Of a DNA stretch of 64,000 nt, positions 33,410 through 41,103 are shown one piece after another (within the stretch, counting starts at the first letter, position 1; every line of letters begins with the position of its first letter). This stretch comes from Pseudomonas putida (GTDB taxonomy: Bacteria > Pseudomonadota > Gammaproteobacteria > Pseudomonadales > Pseudomonadaceae): the NCBI RefSeq assembly GCF_002025705.1, contig NZ_CP018846.1, positions 1,045,501 to 1,109,500 of the forward strand, written 5' to 3'. A program made the translations under genes and the position numbers. The notes under the pieces were generated by a model. The model had not been told where the DNA came from, made no database searches, and saw only the letters and a list, made by a program, of their open reading frames with translations.

Positions 33410-33657
33410 GGAGCAGGGGACAATCTCACCTCGCACCACCTCAGAACCCGCAGAAATAAAAAGCCACAAAAACCAGGAAAACCCGCCACAAAGGGTCAAT
33501 ACTGGCCAATGGCTGTAAAGCTTCCATGAAGAAGCCTTTACCTACTGAACTTCCTTATAAAAACCCGCTCTTATGCCGGTAGCCATTGGTGATGGCCGCC
33601 TGATAAGCTCGCGGCTTTACCCTGATTGCCCTTATGGCGCATGAACAAGGAAATAGC

Positions 33658-34413
33658 ATGAAACAGCATCGTCTGGCGGCTGCGGTTGCCCTGGTAGGCC
33701 TGGTACTGGCTGGCTGTGATCAACAAGCCAGCAGCCCCGAGCTGAAGACTCCGGCACAGAAAGCCTCCTACGGTATCGGCCTGAACATGGGCAAGAGCCT
33801 GGCTCAGGAAGGCATGGAAGACCTTGATTCGAAAGCGGTCGCCCTCGGCATCGAAGACGCCGTTGGCAAGAAGGAGCAACGCATCAAGGACGAAGAGCTG
33901 GTAGAAGCCTTCACCGCGCTGCAGAAGCGCGCTGAAGAGCGCCTGGCCAAGGCCAGCGAAGAAGCCGCCAGCGCTGGCAAGAAATTCCTCGAAGAAAACG
34001 CCAAGAAACCTGGCGTGGTCACCACCGCCTCGGGCCTGCAGTACGAAGTGGTGAAGAAGGCCGACGGCCCACAGCCGAAGCCGACCGACGTGGTCACCGT
34101 TCACTACGAAGGCAAGCTGATCGATGGCAAGGTGTTCGACAGCTCGGTCGAGCGTGGCAGCCCGATCGACCTGCCAGTCAGCGGTGTGATCCCAGGCTGG
34201 GTCGAAGGCCTGCAACTGATGCACGTTGGCGAGAAGTACAAGCTGTTCATCCCGGCTGAGCTGGCCTACGGTGCCCAGAGCCCGAGCCCGCTGATCCCGG
34301 CCAACTCGGTCCTGGTGTTCGACCTGGAACTGATCGCCATCAAAGACCCGGCCCAGCTGCAAGGTGGCGAAGCGCCGGAAGCTGAAGCCCCGGCCGAAGC
34401 ACCTGCCAAGTAA
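33658..34413 (+). CDS. FKBP-type peptidyl-prolyl isomerase lipoprotein
   Basis: A 251-residue periplasmic folding factor of the FkpA/Mip type. A lipoprotein signal runs from the ATG at 33658 to the lipobox LAGC (Cys at about 21). The N-terminal dimerisation helices follow (YGIGLNMGKSLAQEGMEDL) and a long helix. The FKBP catalytic domain (about 125-230) has VTVHYEGKLIDGKVFDSS and VIPGWVEGLQLM and ends at IPAELAYG. The tail is a Glu/Ala/Pro repeat. AAGGAA precedes the chosen start; an earlier ATG at 33634 would spoil the signal peptide. A strong terminator follows. Confidence 0.93.
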   Translation: MKQHRLAAAVALVGLVLAGCDQQASSPELKTPAQKASYGIGLNMGKSLAQEGMEDLDSKAVALGIEDAVGKKEQRIKDEELVEAFTALQKRAEERLAKASEEAASAGKKFLEENAKKPGVVTTASGLQYEVVKKADGPQPKPTDVVTVHYEGKLIDGKVFDSSVERGSPIDLPVSGVIPGWVEGLQLMHVGEKYKLFIPAELAYGAQSPSPLIPANSVLVFDLELIAIKDPAQLQGGEAPEAEAPAEAPAK

Positions 34414-34429
34414 TACTGCCGGTACCTGC

Positions 34430-34457
34430 ACAACGCCCCGTTCTGACGGGGCGTTGT
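34430..34457 (+). terminator. Terminator of the FKBP gene
   Basis: ACAACGCCCCG-TTCTGA-CGGGGCGTTGT, an 11-bp perfect stem followed by CGTTTCT. The T-run is short but the stem is very strong. Confidence 0.85.
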
Positions 34458-34644
34458 CGTTTCTGGGTGATCATTTGCCGAACCTCATGCGGCTGGCATT
34501 GTCCGAGCAAGAGCAGTGTGAAGAAGCCGGAAGCTTCTGACGCAAATCGTTTGCGGATCTGAAACGACTGTGTAAAAAACGCCCGATCTGACCGGGGCCC
34601 TTGCCTTGTGGGCGCCTGCCGTCTCAAACTTCGCCCTGTTCACA

Positions 34645-34673
34645 AGGTTATCCACAATAAATGTGGATAACCT
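34645..34673. promoter_or_regulatory. Perfect inverted pair of DnaA boxes
   Basis: AGGTTATCCACA-ATAAA-TGTGGATAACCT is a perfect 12-bp inverted repeat. Each arm contains TTATCCACA, a consensus DnaA box, in opposite orientations with five bases between arms. It ends 18 bases before the DUF1232 start codon. No T-run follows, so it is not a standard terminator. It may be a DnaA-responsive operator, or an RNA hairpin in the leader. Confidence 0.75.
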
Positions 34674-34691
34674 GTCCCTGCCGGAGGCTCC

Positions 34692-35132
34692 ATGAGCGCA
34701 CCCTGGAATTTTGCCCGTTTCCTGCCCCTGGCCGAGCGCCTGCTCAGTCGTGGCCGGTTGCCGGCCTTGCTGTTCGCAGTGGCCCGCAAAGGCCCGCGCA
34801 TCGGCCAGTTGCGCGACGACGTCAAGCTGCTGCAGTCGCTGTGCCTGGCCTGGTGGCGCGGTGAGTATCGAGCCATCAGCCCCAAGGCGCTGGTGACCAT
34901 CGTCGCGGGCCTGCTGTACTTCGTCAGCCCTATCGACGCCATCCCTGACTGGATCCTGGGTGTCGGCTTTCTCGATGACATTGCCGTGCTGGGCTGGGTA
35001 CTGAAGACCGTGGCCGATGAACTGGCGCGCTTCAAGGCCTGGCGCGACAGCCAGGCGCCTGAGCGCCTGCGGGTGGTCGAACGCCTGCCAGATACCCCTC
35101 AAGCGCTGCGCCTGGAGCGCAATACGCACTGA
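34692..35132 (+). CDS. DUF1232 (YkvA-like) protein
   Basis: A 146-residue protein whose centre carries the DUF1232 signature: a hydrophobic stretch then YFVSPIDAIPDWILGVGFLDD (about 75-97), continuing VLGWVLKTV. One or two membrane-associated helices are likely. The family is widespread and poorly understood. CCGGAGG lies just before the ATG at 34692. The promoter region holds a perfect inverted pair of DnaA boxes, which would be an unusual control for this family. It is followed by an HTH gene pair. Confidence 0.85.
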   Translation: MSAPWNFARFLPLAERLLSRGRLPALLFAVARKGPRIGQLRDDVKLLQSLCLAWWRGEYRAISPKALVTIVAGLLYFVSPIDAIPDWILGVGFLDDIAVLGWVLKTVADELARFKAWRDSQAPERLRVVERLPDTPQALRLERNTH

Positions 35133-35169
35133 AAAAGAGCAAGTCCCCACAGACTCCCGCGCTTGGTAA

Positions 35170-35223
35170 TATAATTGGCATAAGCGTTATGCCTACGGAT
35201 TACATGCGGTAATCCTTACGTAA
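35170..35223 (+). promoter_or_regulatory. Promoter with three consecutive palindromes
   Basis: A perfect TATAAT -10 (35170-35175) is followed at once by GGCATAA-GCG-TTATGCC (35177-35193), then GGATTAC-ATGCG-GTAATCC (35197-35215), then TTACGTAA (35216-35223). They fill the gap up to the ribosome-binding site of the HTH gene at 35234. The first palindrome overlaps the expected transcription start, which fits autorepression. Confidence 0.7.
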
Positions 35224-35233
35224 GGGGGTTGTA

Positions 35234-35572
35234 ATGGGTATTCAGGTTATTAGCCGGGACGGTCAGCCCGAGTACGCAGTCGTGCCCTGGGAGCAATATC
35301 AGGCGCTGCTCAAGGCAGCCGGGCAGGCACCCGCCGAGGTGGTTGCCGAGTCCGCGCAACAGAGCACCCCGCCAGCCAGCCTGCCAGCGTTCAGTGAAGT
35401 AGCTCAATTGCGCCAGGCCAAAGGCATCGCTCCTGAGCAGTTGGCGCGTAATGTCGGGGTCAGCCCGGCTTACCTGGCCATGATCGAATCGGGCGAGCGC
35501 CAGCCGGATGCTGCGATCCGCCGTGCCCTGGCCTGGCATCTGGGGGTGGCTGGCTGGAGCGAGCCGTCATGA
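35234..35572 (+). CDS. Phd-like/XRE helix-turn-helix regulator
   Basis: A 112-residue protein. The N-terminus (VISRDGQPEYAVVPWEQYQALL, about 5-26) resembles the Phd/YefM antitoxin start, in which a strand-turn-strand is followed by an E-x-Y helix. The C-terminal half (about 55-105) is an XRE/Cro HTH: VAQLRQAKGIAPEQLARNVG, VSPAYLAMIESGERQPD. AAGGGGG precedes the ATG. It overlaps the next gene by four bases (ATGA), as toxin-antitoxin and other coupled pairs often do. It probably represses itself through the upstream palindromes. Confidence 0.8.
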   Translation: MGIQVISRDGQPEYAVVPWEQYQALLKAAGQAPAEVVAESAQQSTPPASLPAFSEVAQLRQAKGIAPEQLARNVGVSPAYLAMIESGERQPDAAIRRALAWHLGVAGWSEPS

Positions 35573-35937
35573 GCCAGGTCAGGATCAGCCGTCAGCATTG
35601 GCAAAACCTGCTGGACGAGCTTGACCTGGCCCGCCGTCAACGCCACCTGCTCACCTACCGTGCGCTGATCGAGCGCCTGCAGTTGCCCAGCCCGGCCATG
35701 CAGACCCTGACCGCCGCGCTGGAATACCTCGCCGTGCTCGATGCCCGTGCCGAGCAGCCGCTGCGCAGCTCGTTGGTGATCAGCCAGGGTGCCAGCCGTT
35801 TGCCGCGCACCGGCTTTTTCGAATGCGTGGAGCGCCTGGGGCGCTTCTCGGGGCCGGTCGATGGCATGGAGGCGGCGTCCTGGCATGCCTCCGAGGTTGT
35901 CAGGGTGTTCGAGTACAGCTATCCCGAGACGGCCTGA
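35569..35937 (+). CDS. Hypothetical partner of the XRE gene
   Basis: A 122-residue soluble protein with no family I recognise. The N-terminal half is helical and rich in Leu and Arg (LLDELDLARRQRHLLTYRALIERL). The C-terminal half contains GFFECVERLGRF and a final strand EVVRVFEYSY. Start ATG and upstream stop overlap as ATGA, so it is translationally coupled to the Phd/XRE-like regulator. There are no catalytic residues I can name. It could be a cofactor of the regulator or the effector of a two-gene module. Confidence 0.7.
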   Translation: MSQVRISRQHWQNLLDELDLARRQRHLLTYRALIERLQLPSPAMQTLTAALEYLAVLDARAEQPLRSSLVISQGASRLPRTGFFECVERLGRFSGPVDGMEAASWHASEVVRVFEYSYPETA

Positions 35938-35945
35938 TGCATCGC

Positions 35946-36998
35946 TCAAGCCTGGTGCGATGCCTGTAGGAGCGGCCTTGTGTCGCGATAGGGCTGCGCA
36001 GCAGCCCCGGCGGTGCAGGCAGTGACGCTGAAACCCTGGGGCTGCTGCGCAGCCCTATCGCGACACAAGGCCGCTCCTGCAACAGGCAGTGCATTCCTGT
36101 GAATGAATCCGCAAGACCGGCCATGGGTGTCTACCACTTCCAAGGTGTCGAGGTGCTGGTGCCGATCAAATAGATCCAGCAGTTGGCCAAGCGTCGCATT
36201 GAGCCGTACCGTTGGCTGTTCGGCCATCGGTACACTCATCAGCGCTGGCAACTGCCGACTCTCCCGCACTCCCAACTCCTGTGGCCGACCCAGCAGGTAG
36301 CCCTGTACCAGGTCCACACCCATCTCGGTCAACACCGCCAGCTCTTCCGGCAACTCGATCCCTTCGGCAATCACCTGCGCTTTCGACGCCCGGGCAATCT
36401 GCAGAATGGAGCCGACGAACTCGCGCTTGAGCGGGTCGCGGTGAATGCCATCGATGAAATGGCGGTCAATCTTGACGTACTCCGGGCGCAGCTCCGACCA
36501 CAGGCGCAGGCTCGAATAGCCCGCACCCAGGTCGTCCAGGGCAATGGAAAAGCCCATGTCACGGTAGTGGTGCAAGGCGTTGGACAGCAGTTGGAAATCG
36601 TCGGTAGGGGTCTGCTCGGTCAGTTCGATCACCACCCGGCCAGGTGCCAGCCCTACTTGCTCGAGCAGCTTGAGGGTGAGCCCGGAAGGGTAGTGCGGTT
36701 CCAGCAGCGATTCGGGCGAGATGTTGAGAAACAGCTTGCCGTCGAGCCCTTGCTCGCTGAAACGCCGGCATGCGCTTTCCCGGCACGCAGCCTCCAGTTC
36801 GGTGAGGTGACCGGCCTGGCGGGCAATGGCGAACAGGTTCAACGGTGAGTGCAGCGGGCTGTTGGACGGGCCACGGCTCAGGGCTTCATGACCGAACACA
36901 CGCCGCTCGCTGACGCAGACGATCGGCTGGAACAGGCTGTGAATGCTGCGCTGAGCCAGAATGGCGCTCAAGGCACTGAGCTGTTCGGCGACGGTCAT
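35946..36998 (-). CDS. EAL-domain c-di-GMP phosphodiesterase, truncated, with REP-encoded tail
   Basis: A 350-residue product. The EAL domain (about 15-255) keeps its catalytic residues: GHEALSRGP, LNISPESL, VIELTEQTP, LDDLGAGYSS, VKIDRHFI, AEGIE, QGYLLGRP. A CBS-like segment follows (LGQLLDLFDRHQHLDTLEVV) but stops after FIHRNAL. The last 45 or so residues are translated from a REP pair (GAALCRDRAAQQPQG, PYRDTRPLLQ). I recall relatives next to prc in other pseudomonads as about 600 residues, EAL-CBS-GGDEF, so the CBS end and the cyclase seem lost by deletion at the REP. It may still degrade c-di-GMP. Confidence 0.85.
   Translation of the reverse strand: MTVAEQLSALSAILAQRSIHSLFQPIVCVSERRVFGHEALSRGPSNSPLHSPLNLFAIARQAGHLTELEAACRESACRRFSEQGLDGKLFLNISPESLLEPHYPSGLTLKLLEQVGLAPGRVVIELTEQTPTDDFQLLSNALHHYRDMGFSIALDDLGAGYSSLRLWSELRPEYVKIDRHFIDGIHRDPLKREFVGSILQIARASKAQVIAEGIELPEELAVLTEMGVDLVQGYLLGRPQELGVRESRQLPALMSVPMAEQPTVRLNATLGQLLDLFDRHQHLDTLEVVDTHGRSCGFIHRNALPVAGAALCRDRAAQQPQGFSVTACTAGAAAQPYRDTRPLLQASHQA
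35964..36081. repeat. Inverted REP pair forming the 3' end of the EAL gene
   Basis: CTGTAGGAGCGGCCTTGTGT on the left is matched by CACAAGGCCGCTCCTGCA on the right, with inner arms GGGCTGCGCAGCAGCCCC and GGGGCTGCTGCGCAGCCC. Unlike the other pairs, it is inside an open reading frame and supplies the C-terminus of the truncated EAL protein. Confidence 0.92.
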
Positions 36999-37019
36999 GA
37001 CGGTATCCTGAAAATGAAA

Positions 37020-37045
37020 GGGCCGGGCGTTCGCACGCCCGGCCC
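37020..37045 (-). terminator. Terminator of prc
   Basis: GGGCCGGGCGT-TCGC-ACGCCCGGCCC, an 11-bp perfect stem. On the minus strand it is followed by TTTCATTTTC, downstream of prc and upstream of the EAL gene. Confidence 0.82.
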
Positions 37046-37116
37046 CTCTATTTCACGACAGCGCTATGACTGTTTGATGACAGGTCACATTAATCTGCCA
37101 TCACCGTCGCGGTGCC

Positions 37117-39198
37117 TTATTTCTTGGCTACCTTGGTGCTTGCGCTCAGGTAGTCGATCAGGATGCGCCCGGTCTCCGAGAGGTAGGCGTCGTCTTCCGG
37201 CTTGGTGTTTTCATCCTCGGCCGGCAGGGCGTCCTCGTCCTCTTTCTTCAGCTCCTTGAGTGGCTCTTCGCCCTTGGCCTTGCGACGGGTGTTCTCCAGT
37301 GCCAGTTGCTTGGCCTCGACGTCGTCGTGGCGGGCACGGCGCTCCTGCTCGTTGAGGCTGACGGTCTTCTCGTCCATCAGCTTCTTGGTCAGGGCCAGGC
37401 GGTCGCGGATGTAGATGAACTCCGCATCCTTGTCGCTACGTGCTTCATGCTGTGCCTTGAGCTGTGCCAGGAACGGTTTGAACGGGTCGGACGCCGGCTT
37501 GACCACCGGGCGGATGGTGTCCCACGGCATAGCCTCCGGCAGGGCGCTTTCGCCGATTTCCTTGGTGTCGATGATCGACGGGTAGTCGATATCCGGGAGC
37601 ACGCCCTGGTGCTGGGTGCTCTGCCCGGAAACCCGGTAGAACTTGGCCAGGGTCAGCTTCAGCTCGCCATGGTTGAGGGGCTGGATGGTCTGTACGGTGC
37701 CTTTGCCGAAGGTCTGGCCACCGATGATCAGCGCACGGTGATAGTCCTGCATGGCGCCGGCGAAGATCTCCGAGGCCGAGGCAGACAGGCGGTTGACCAG
37801 CAGCGCCAGCGGGCCTTTGTAGAAGGCGCCCGGGTTTTCGTCTTCGAGCACGTCGACGCGGCCGTCGCTGTTGCGTACCAGTACGGTCGGGCCTTTCTCG
37901 ATGAACAGGCTGGTCAGCTCGGTGGCTTCCTGCAGGGAGCCGCCGCCGTTGTTGCGCAGGTCGATGACCACGCCGTCGACCTTTTCCTTCTGCAGCTCGG
38001 TGAGCAGTTTTTTCACGTCGCGCGTGGTGCTCTTGTACTCAGGGTCACCGGCACGGTAGGCCTTGAAGTCCAGGTAGAAGGCCGGGATCTCGATGATGCC
38101 GAGCTTGTAGTCACGCCCGTCCTGCTTGAGCTTGAGCACCGACTTCTTCGCCGCCTGCTCTTCGAGCTTCACGGCTTCGCGGGTGATCGAGACGATCTTG
38201 CTGGTCTGGTCGCTTGGCGCATTGCTGGCCGGGATCACTTCCAGGCGCACTACCGAGCCTTTCGGGCCACGGATCAGCTTGACCACTTCGTCCAGGCGCC
38301 AGCCGACCACGTCGACCATTTCCTTGTTGCCCTGGGCGACGCCGATGATCTTGTCAGCCGGTGCCACCTGCTTGGTCTTGGCGGCCGGGCCTGCCGGCAC
38401 CAGGCGCACGATCTTGACCTGGTCGTTGTCGCTCTGCAGCACCGCGCCGATGCCTTCGAGCGACAGGCTCATGTTGATGTCGAAGTTTTCGGCGTTGTCT
38501 GGCGACAGGTAGTTGGTGTGCGGGTCGTAGGACTGGGCGAAGGTGTTGATATAGGCCTGGAAGATATCCTCGGCACGGGTCTGGTCCAGGCGCGCCAGCT
38601 GGTTCTTGTAGCGCTTGGTCAGGGTTTCCTGGATCTGCTTCGGCTCTTTGCCAGCGATCTTCTGGCGCAGCACCTCGTCCTTGACGCGTTTGCGCCACAG
38701 GTCGTCGAGCGCGGCCTGGTCCTTCTCCCACGGGGCATCCTTGCGGTCGATCAGCAAGGTTTCCTTGGTGGTGAAGTCCATCTTGTCGACGCCCTTGGCC
38801 AGTTCGGCCAGGGCGAAGTCCAGGCGCTGCTTGACGCGGTCGAGGTAGCGCTTGTAGATGGTGAAGCCGGGGTCGAGGTTGCCGCTTTTGAGGAAGTCGT
38901 CGAACTGCGTCTTCCACTTGTCGAATTCGGCGATGTCGGCTGCGGTGAAGTAGCTGCGGGCCGGGTCGAGCAGCTTGATGTAGCTGTCGTAGATGATCAC
39001 CGAGCGGGCGTCATCGAGCGGCGGCTTGCTGTAATGGTGGCGCTTGAGCAATTCCACCACGTTGAGGCTGGCGACGATTTCGTCACGATCCGGCTGCAAG
39101 CTGTCCCACTTGTTGGCGGCCGCCGCATTGCCGCCGAGCGTAAGGCTGCCCAGGCCAACCATCAGGGCCAGGGCGGTGCTAGGAAGGAAATGCTTCAT
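37117..39198 (-). CDS. prc: Tail-specific (C-terminal processing) periplasmic protease
   Basis: A 693-residue protease (Prc/Tsp, AlgO in P. aeruginosa). It trims periplasmic proteins and in P. aeruginosa influences MucA and the envelope stress response. A signal peptide ends near AAAANKW. A helical N-terminal domain follows, then PDZ (about 235-320, GIGAVLQSDNDQVKIVRLVPAGPA) and the protease core with VIDLRNNGGG, the catalytic Ser in RLSASASEIFAGAMQD (about 465) and Lys in GQTFGKGTVQ (about 490). The C-terminal DUF3340 part is Lys/Glu-rich. The ATG at 39198 begins the signal peptide; one at 39231 is the alternative. A terminator follows at 37045. Confidence 0.95.
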   Translation of the reverse strand: MKHFLPSTALALMVGLGSLTLGGNAAAANKWDSLQPDRDEIVASLNVVELLKRHHYSKPPLDDARSVIIYDSYIKLLDPARSYFTAADIAEFDKWKTQFDDFLKSGNLDPGFTIYKRYLDRVKQRLDFALAELAKGVDKMDFTTKETLLIDRKDAPWEKDQAALDDLWRKRVKDEVLRQKIAGKEPKQIQETLTKRYKNQLARLDQTRAEDIFQAYINTFAQSYDPHTNYLSPDNAENFDINMSLSLEGIGAVLQSDNDQVKIVRLVPAGPAAKTKQVAPADKIIGVAQGNKEMVDVVGWRLDEVVKLIRGPKGSVVRLEVIPASNAPSDQTSKIVSITREAVKLEEQAAKKSVLKLKQDGRDYKLGIIEIPAFYLDFKAYRAGDPEYKSTTRDVKKLLTELQKEKVDGVVIDLRNNGGGSLQEATELTSLFIEKGPTVLVRNSDGRVDVLEDENPGAFYKGPLALLVNRLSASASEIFAGAMQDYHRALIIGGQTFGKGTVQTIQPLNHGELKLTLAKFYRVSGQSTQHQGVLPDIDYPSIIDTKEIGESALPEAMPWDTIRPVVKPASDPFKPFLAQLKAQHEARSDKDAEFIYIRDRLALTKKLMDEKTVSLNEQERRARHDDVEAKQLALENTRRKAKGEEPLKELKKEDEDALPAEDENTKPEDDAYLSETGRILIDYLSASTKVAKK

Positions 39199-39340
39199 GC
39201 TGATTCGACGTGGAGGCAATTGATCACGCATAGTAGGCCGTCTTTTCCGTTCGCCGGTTCCATCGGAGCCGGGCAAATACTGCAAAAAGCCTGAGGAGTG
39301 GCTCCTCAGGCTCAGTCTGTGATTCAACTATGGAGGCACT

Positions 39341-40303
39341 GTGAAGGCATTGCAAGGCGTTGACGGACATGTGGCCTGGGTCGAGGCCGAACGCCCGGCC
39401 TGTGACGCGGGCCAAGTGCGCATTCGAGTGGCTGCTGCGGGGCTGAACCGAGCCGATCTGCTGCAAATGAAGGGCTTGTATCCACCACCGCCAGGCGCCA
39501 GCCCTTACATGGGCCTTGAGTGCGCCGGGGTGATCGAGGAGGTTGGTGCCGGCGCTGACTGGCGTGTGGGCGACCGCGTTTGCGCGCTGCTGGCCAGCGG
39601 CGCCATGGCCGAAGAAGTGGTGGTCGATGCCCGCCATGTGTTGCCGGTGCCAGAGGGCCTGAGCCTGCACGAAGCGGCGGCGCTGCCGGAGGTGTACGCC
39701 ACGGCGTGGTTGAACATCTTCCAGCTGGGCAAAGTGAAGGCCGGTGAAAAGGTGTTGGTGCATGCCGGTGCCAGTGGTGTGGGCTCGGCGGCGATCCAGT
39801 TGTGCAAGGCCTTCGGCAGCCCGGTATGGGTCAGCGTCGGTTCCCAGGACCGCCTGGACTACTGCATAGCGCTGGGCGCTGCGGGTGGCGTGGTGCGTAA
39901 CGGGAACCTCGACGCACTGGAAGGCTTCGGGCCGTTCGACGTGATTCTGGACCCAGTGGGTGCCAGCTACGGCGAGCTCAACCTGAAGCTGCTGGCCCGT
40001 GACGGGCGTTGGGTGATCATCGGCTTGATGGGCGGGCGCAAGTTCGAACTGGACCTGGCCCAGGTGCTGGGCAAGCGCCTGGAAATCACCGGCTCGACCC
40101 TGCGCAACCGCGATGACGGCTTCAAGGCCGAGCTGCTGCGTGAATTGCAGCAGCAGGTGTGGCCGCTTTTTGCCGAGGGGCGGTTGTCGCCGCAGTTGGT
40201 CGATACCTACCCGGTCGAGTTTGCCCAGGCGGCGTATGCCGAGCTTGAGACCAATCAGGTATCCGGCAAGCTGGTCATGGTTATCGACCCGAACCTGGCT
40301 TGA
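39341..40303 (+). CDS. NAD(P)H quinone oxidoreductase, zinc-less MDR family
   Basis: A 320-residue medium-chain reductase of the quinone-oxidoreductase (QOR/PIG3) type. It starts with GTG at 39341, five bases after GGAGG. The substrate domain has NRADLLQMKGLYPPPPGASPY and GLECAGVIEEVGAG; the cofactor domain has VLVHAGASGVGSAAIQL (about 140-156). No structural-zinc cysteine cluster is present, as expected for quinone reductases. It is divergent from prc with a 142-base gap. Confidence 0.9.
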   Translation: MKALQGVDGHVAWVEAERPACDAGQVRIRVAAAGLNRADLLQMKGLYPPPPGASPYMGLECAGVIEEVGAGADWRVGDRVCALLASGAMAEEVVVDARHVLPVPEGLSLHEAAALPEVYATAWLNIFQLGKVKAGEKVLVHAGASGVGSAAIQLCKAFGSPVWVSVGSQDRLDYCIALGAAGGVVRNGNLDALEGFGPFDVILDPVGASYGELNLKLLARDGRWVIIGLMGGRKFELDLAQVLGKRLEITGSTLRNRDDGFKAELLRELQQQVWPLFAEGRLSPQLVDTYPVEFAQAAYAELETNQVSGKLVMVIDPNLA

Positions 40304-40307
40304 ATCC

Positions 40308-40430
40308 GCTGGGGCTGCTTTGCAGCCCTTTCGCGACACGAGGCCGCTCCTACAGGAAATCGCATCCCCCTGTAGGAGCGGCCTCGCCGGAGCGCCGGAC
40401 CGGTCGGAAAGGGGCGCAAAGCGCCCCCAT
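40308..40430. repeat. Mixed-type inverted REP pair
   Basis: The left arm has CTTTCGCGACACGAGGCCGC. The right arm begins CTGTAGGAGCGGCCTCGCCG and carries the GAGCGCCGGACCGGTCGG insert. The arm combination is the same as at 27054. It separates the convergent qor-like and HAD genes. Confidence 0.9.
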
Positions 40431-40435
40431 GGCCA

Positions 40436-41089
40436 TCAGCTCCAGCTCAAGATCGGCCAGCCATTGGTCTCGGCATGCTCCCTGAGCACCGCATCCGGAT
40501 TAACCACATGCGGATGATCCACCTTCAGCAACAGCGGCAAATCATTGCGCGAGTCGGAATAGAAACTCGCCCCCTCCAGGTTCTCCTGCTCCTGGTCCAG
40601 CCATTCCAGCAGCCGGGTGATCTTGCCCTCGCGGTAGGTCAACACCCCATGGGTCTTGCCGGTATACACCCCGTTCACCGCTTCCAGCTCGATCGCCAGG
40701 TACTCGTCCACCCCCAGCCGCGCCGCAATCGGCCCGACCAAATGCGTGCCTGAAGCAGAAATGATCAGGATGCGATCGCCCCGCTTGCGGTGCTCGGCAA
40801 TGCAGCGGCAGGCGTCGCCGTAGATGATCGGCTCGATCACCTCTTCGACCCACGGCTCCACCAGGTGCTCGACTTCCTCCAGCGTGCGCCCGGCAATCGG
40901 CTCCAGGCTGAACGCCATGTAGTCTTCCATCCGCAGGTGGCCCTTGCCGTAAGCCTCCATCAGTTCATGGTCGCGGCGCAGGAATTCCTTGCCGTCGACC
41001 CAGCCCAGCCGGGCCATCTGTTCACTCCACAGCGACGCGCAGTCGCCGTGAATCAAGGTTTCGTCCAGATCGAAAATTGCCAGTGCCAT
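40436..41089 (-). CDS. HAD-IB family phosphatase (SerB-like)
   Basis: A 217-residue cytoplasmic phosphohydrolase. HAD motif I is DLDETLIHGD (nucleophile Asp8, acid/base Asp10), motif II is IISASGTHL near residue 108, and motif IV is SDSRNDLPLL near 182, with a C1 helical cap between. Family members dephosphorylate phosphoserine, phosphoethanolamine-like or histidinol phosphates. It lies 14 bases after an ABC transporter ATPase gene and has AAGGAG, so it is the last gene of that operon. It probably acts on the imported compound or its product. Confidence 0.88.
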   Translation of the reverse strand: MALAIFDLDETLIHGDCASLWSEQMARLGWVDGKEFLRRDHELMEAYGKGHLRMEDYMAFSLEPIAGRTLEEVEHLVEPWVEEVIEPIIYGDACRCIAEHRKRGDRILIISASGTHLVGPIAARLGVDEYLAIELEAVNGVYTGKTHGVLTYREGKITRLLEWLDQEQENLEGASFYSDSRNDLPLLLKVDHPHVVNPDAVLREHAETNGWPILSWS

Positions 41090-41103
41090 GGTGTTGATTC
41101 TCC

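Noticed and set aside
39198..39231. Upstream ATG of prc at 39231 as the start
   Set aside because: It would add eleven polar residues ahead of a good signal peptide. The ATG at 39198 fits an exported protease better, though the ribosome-binding site there is weak.
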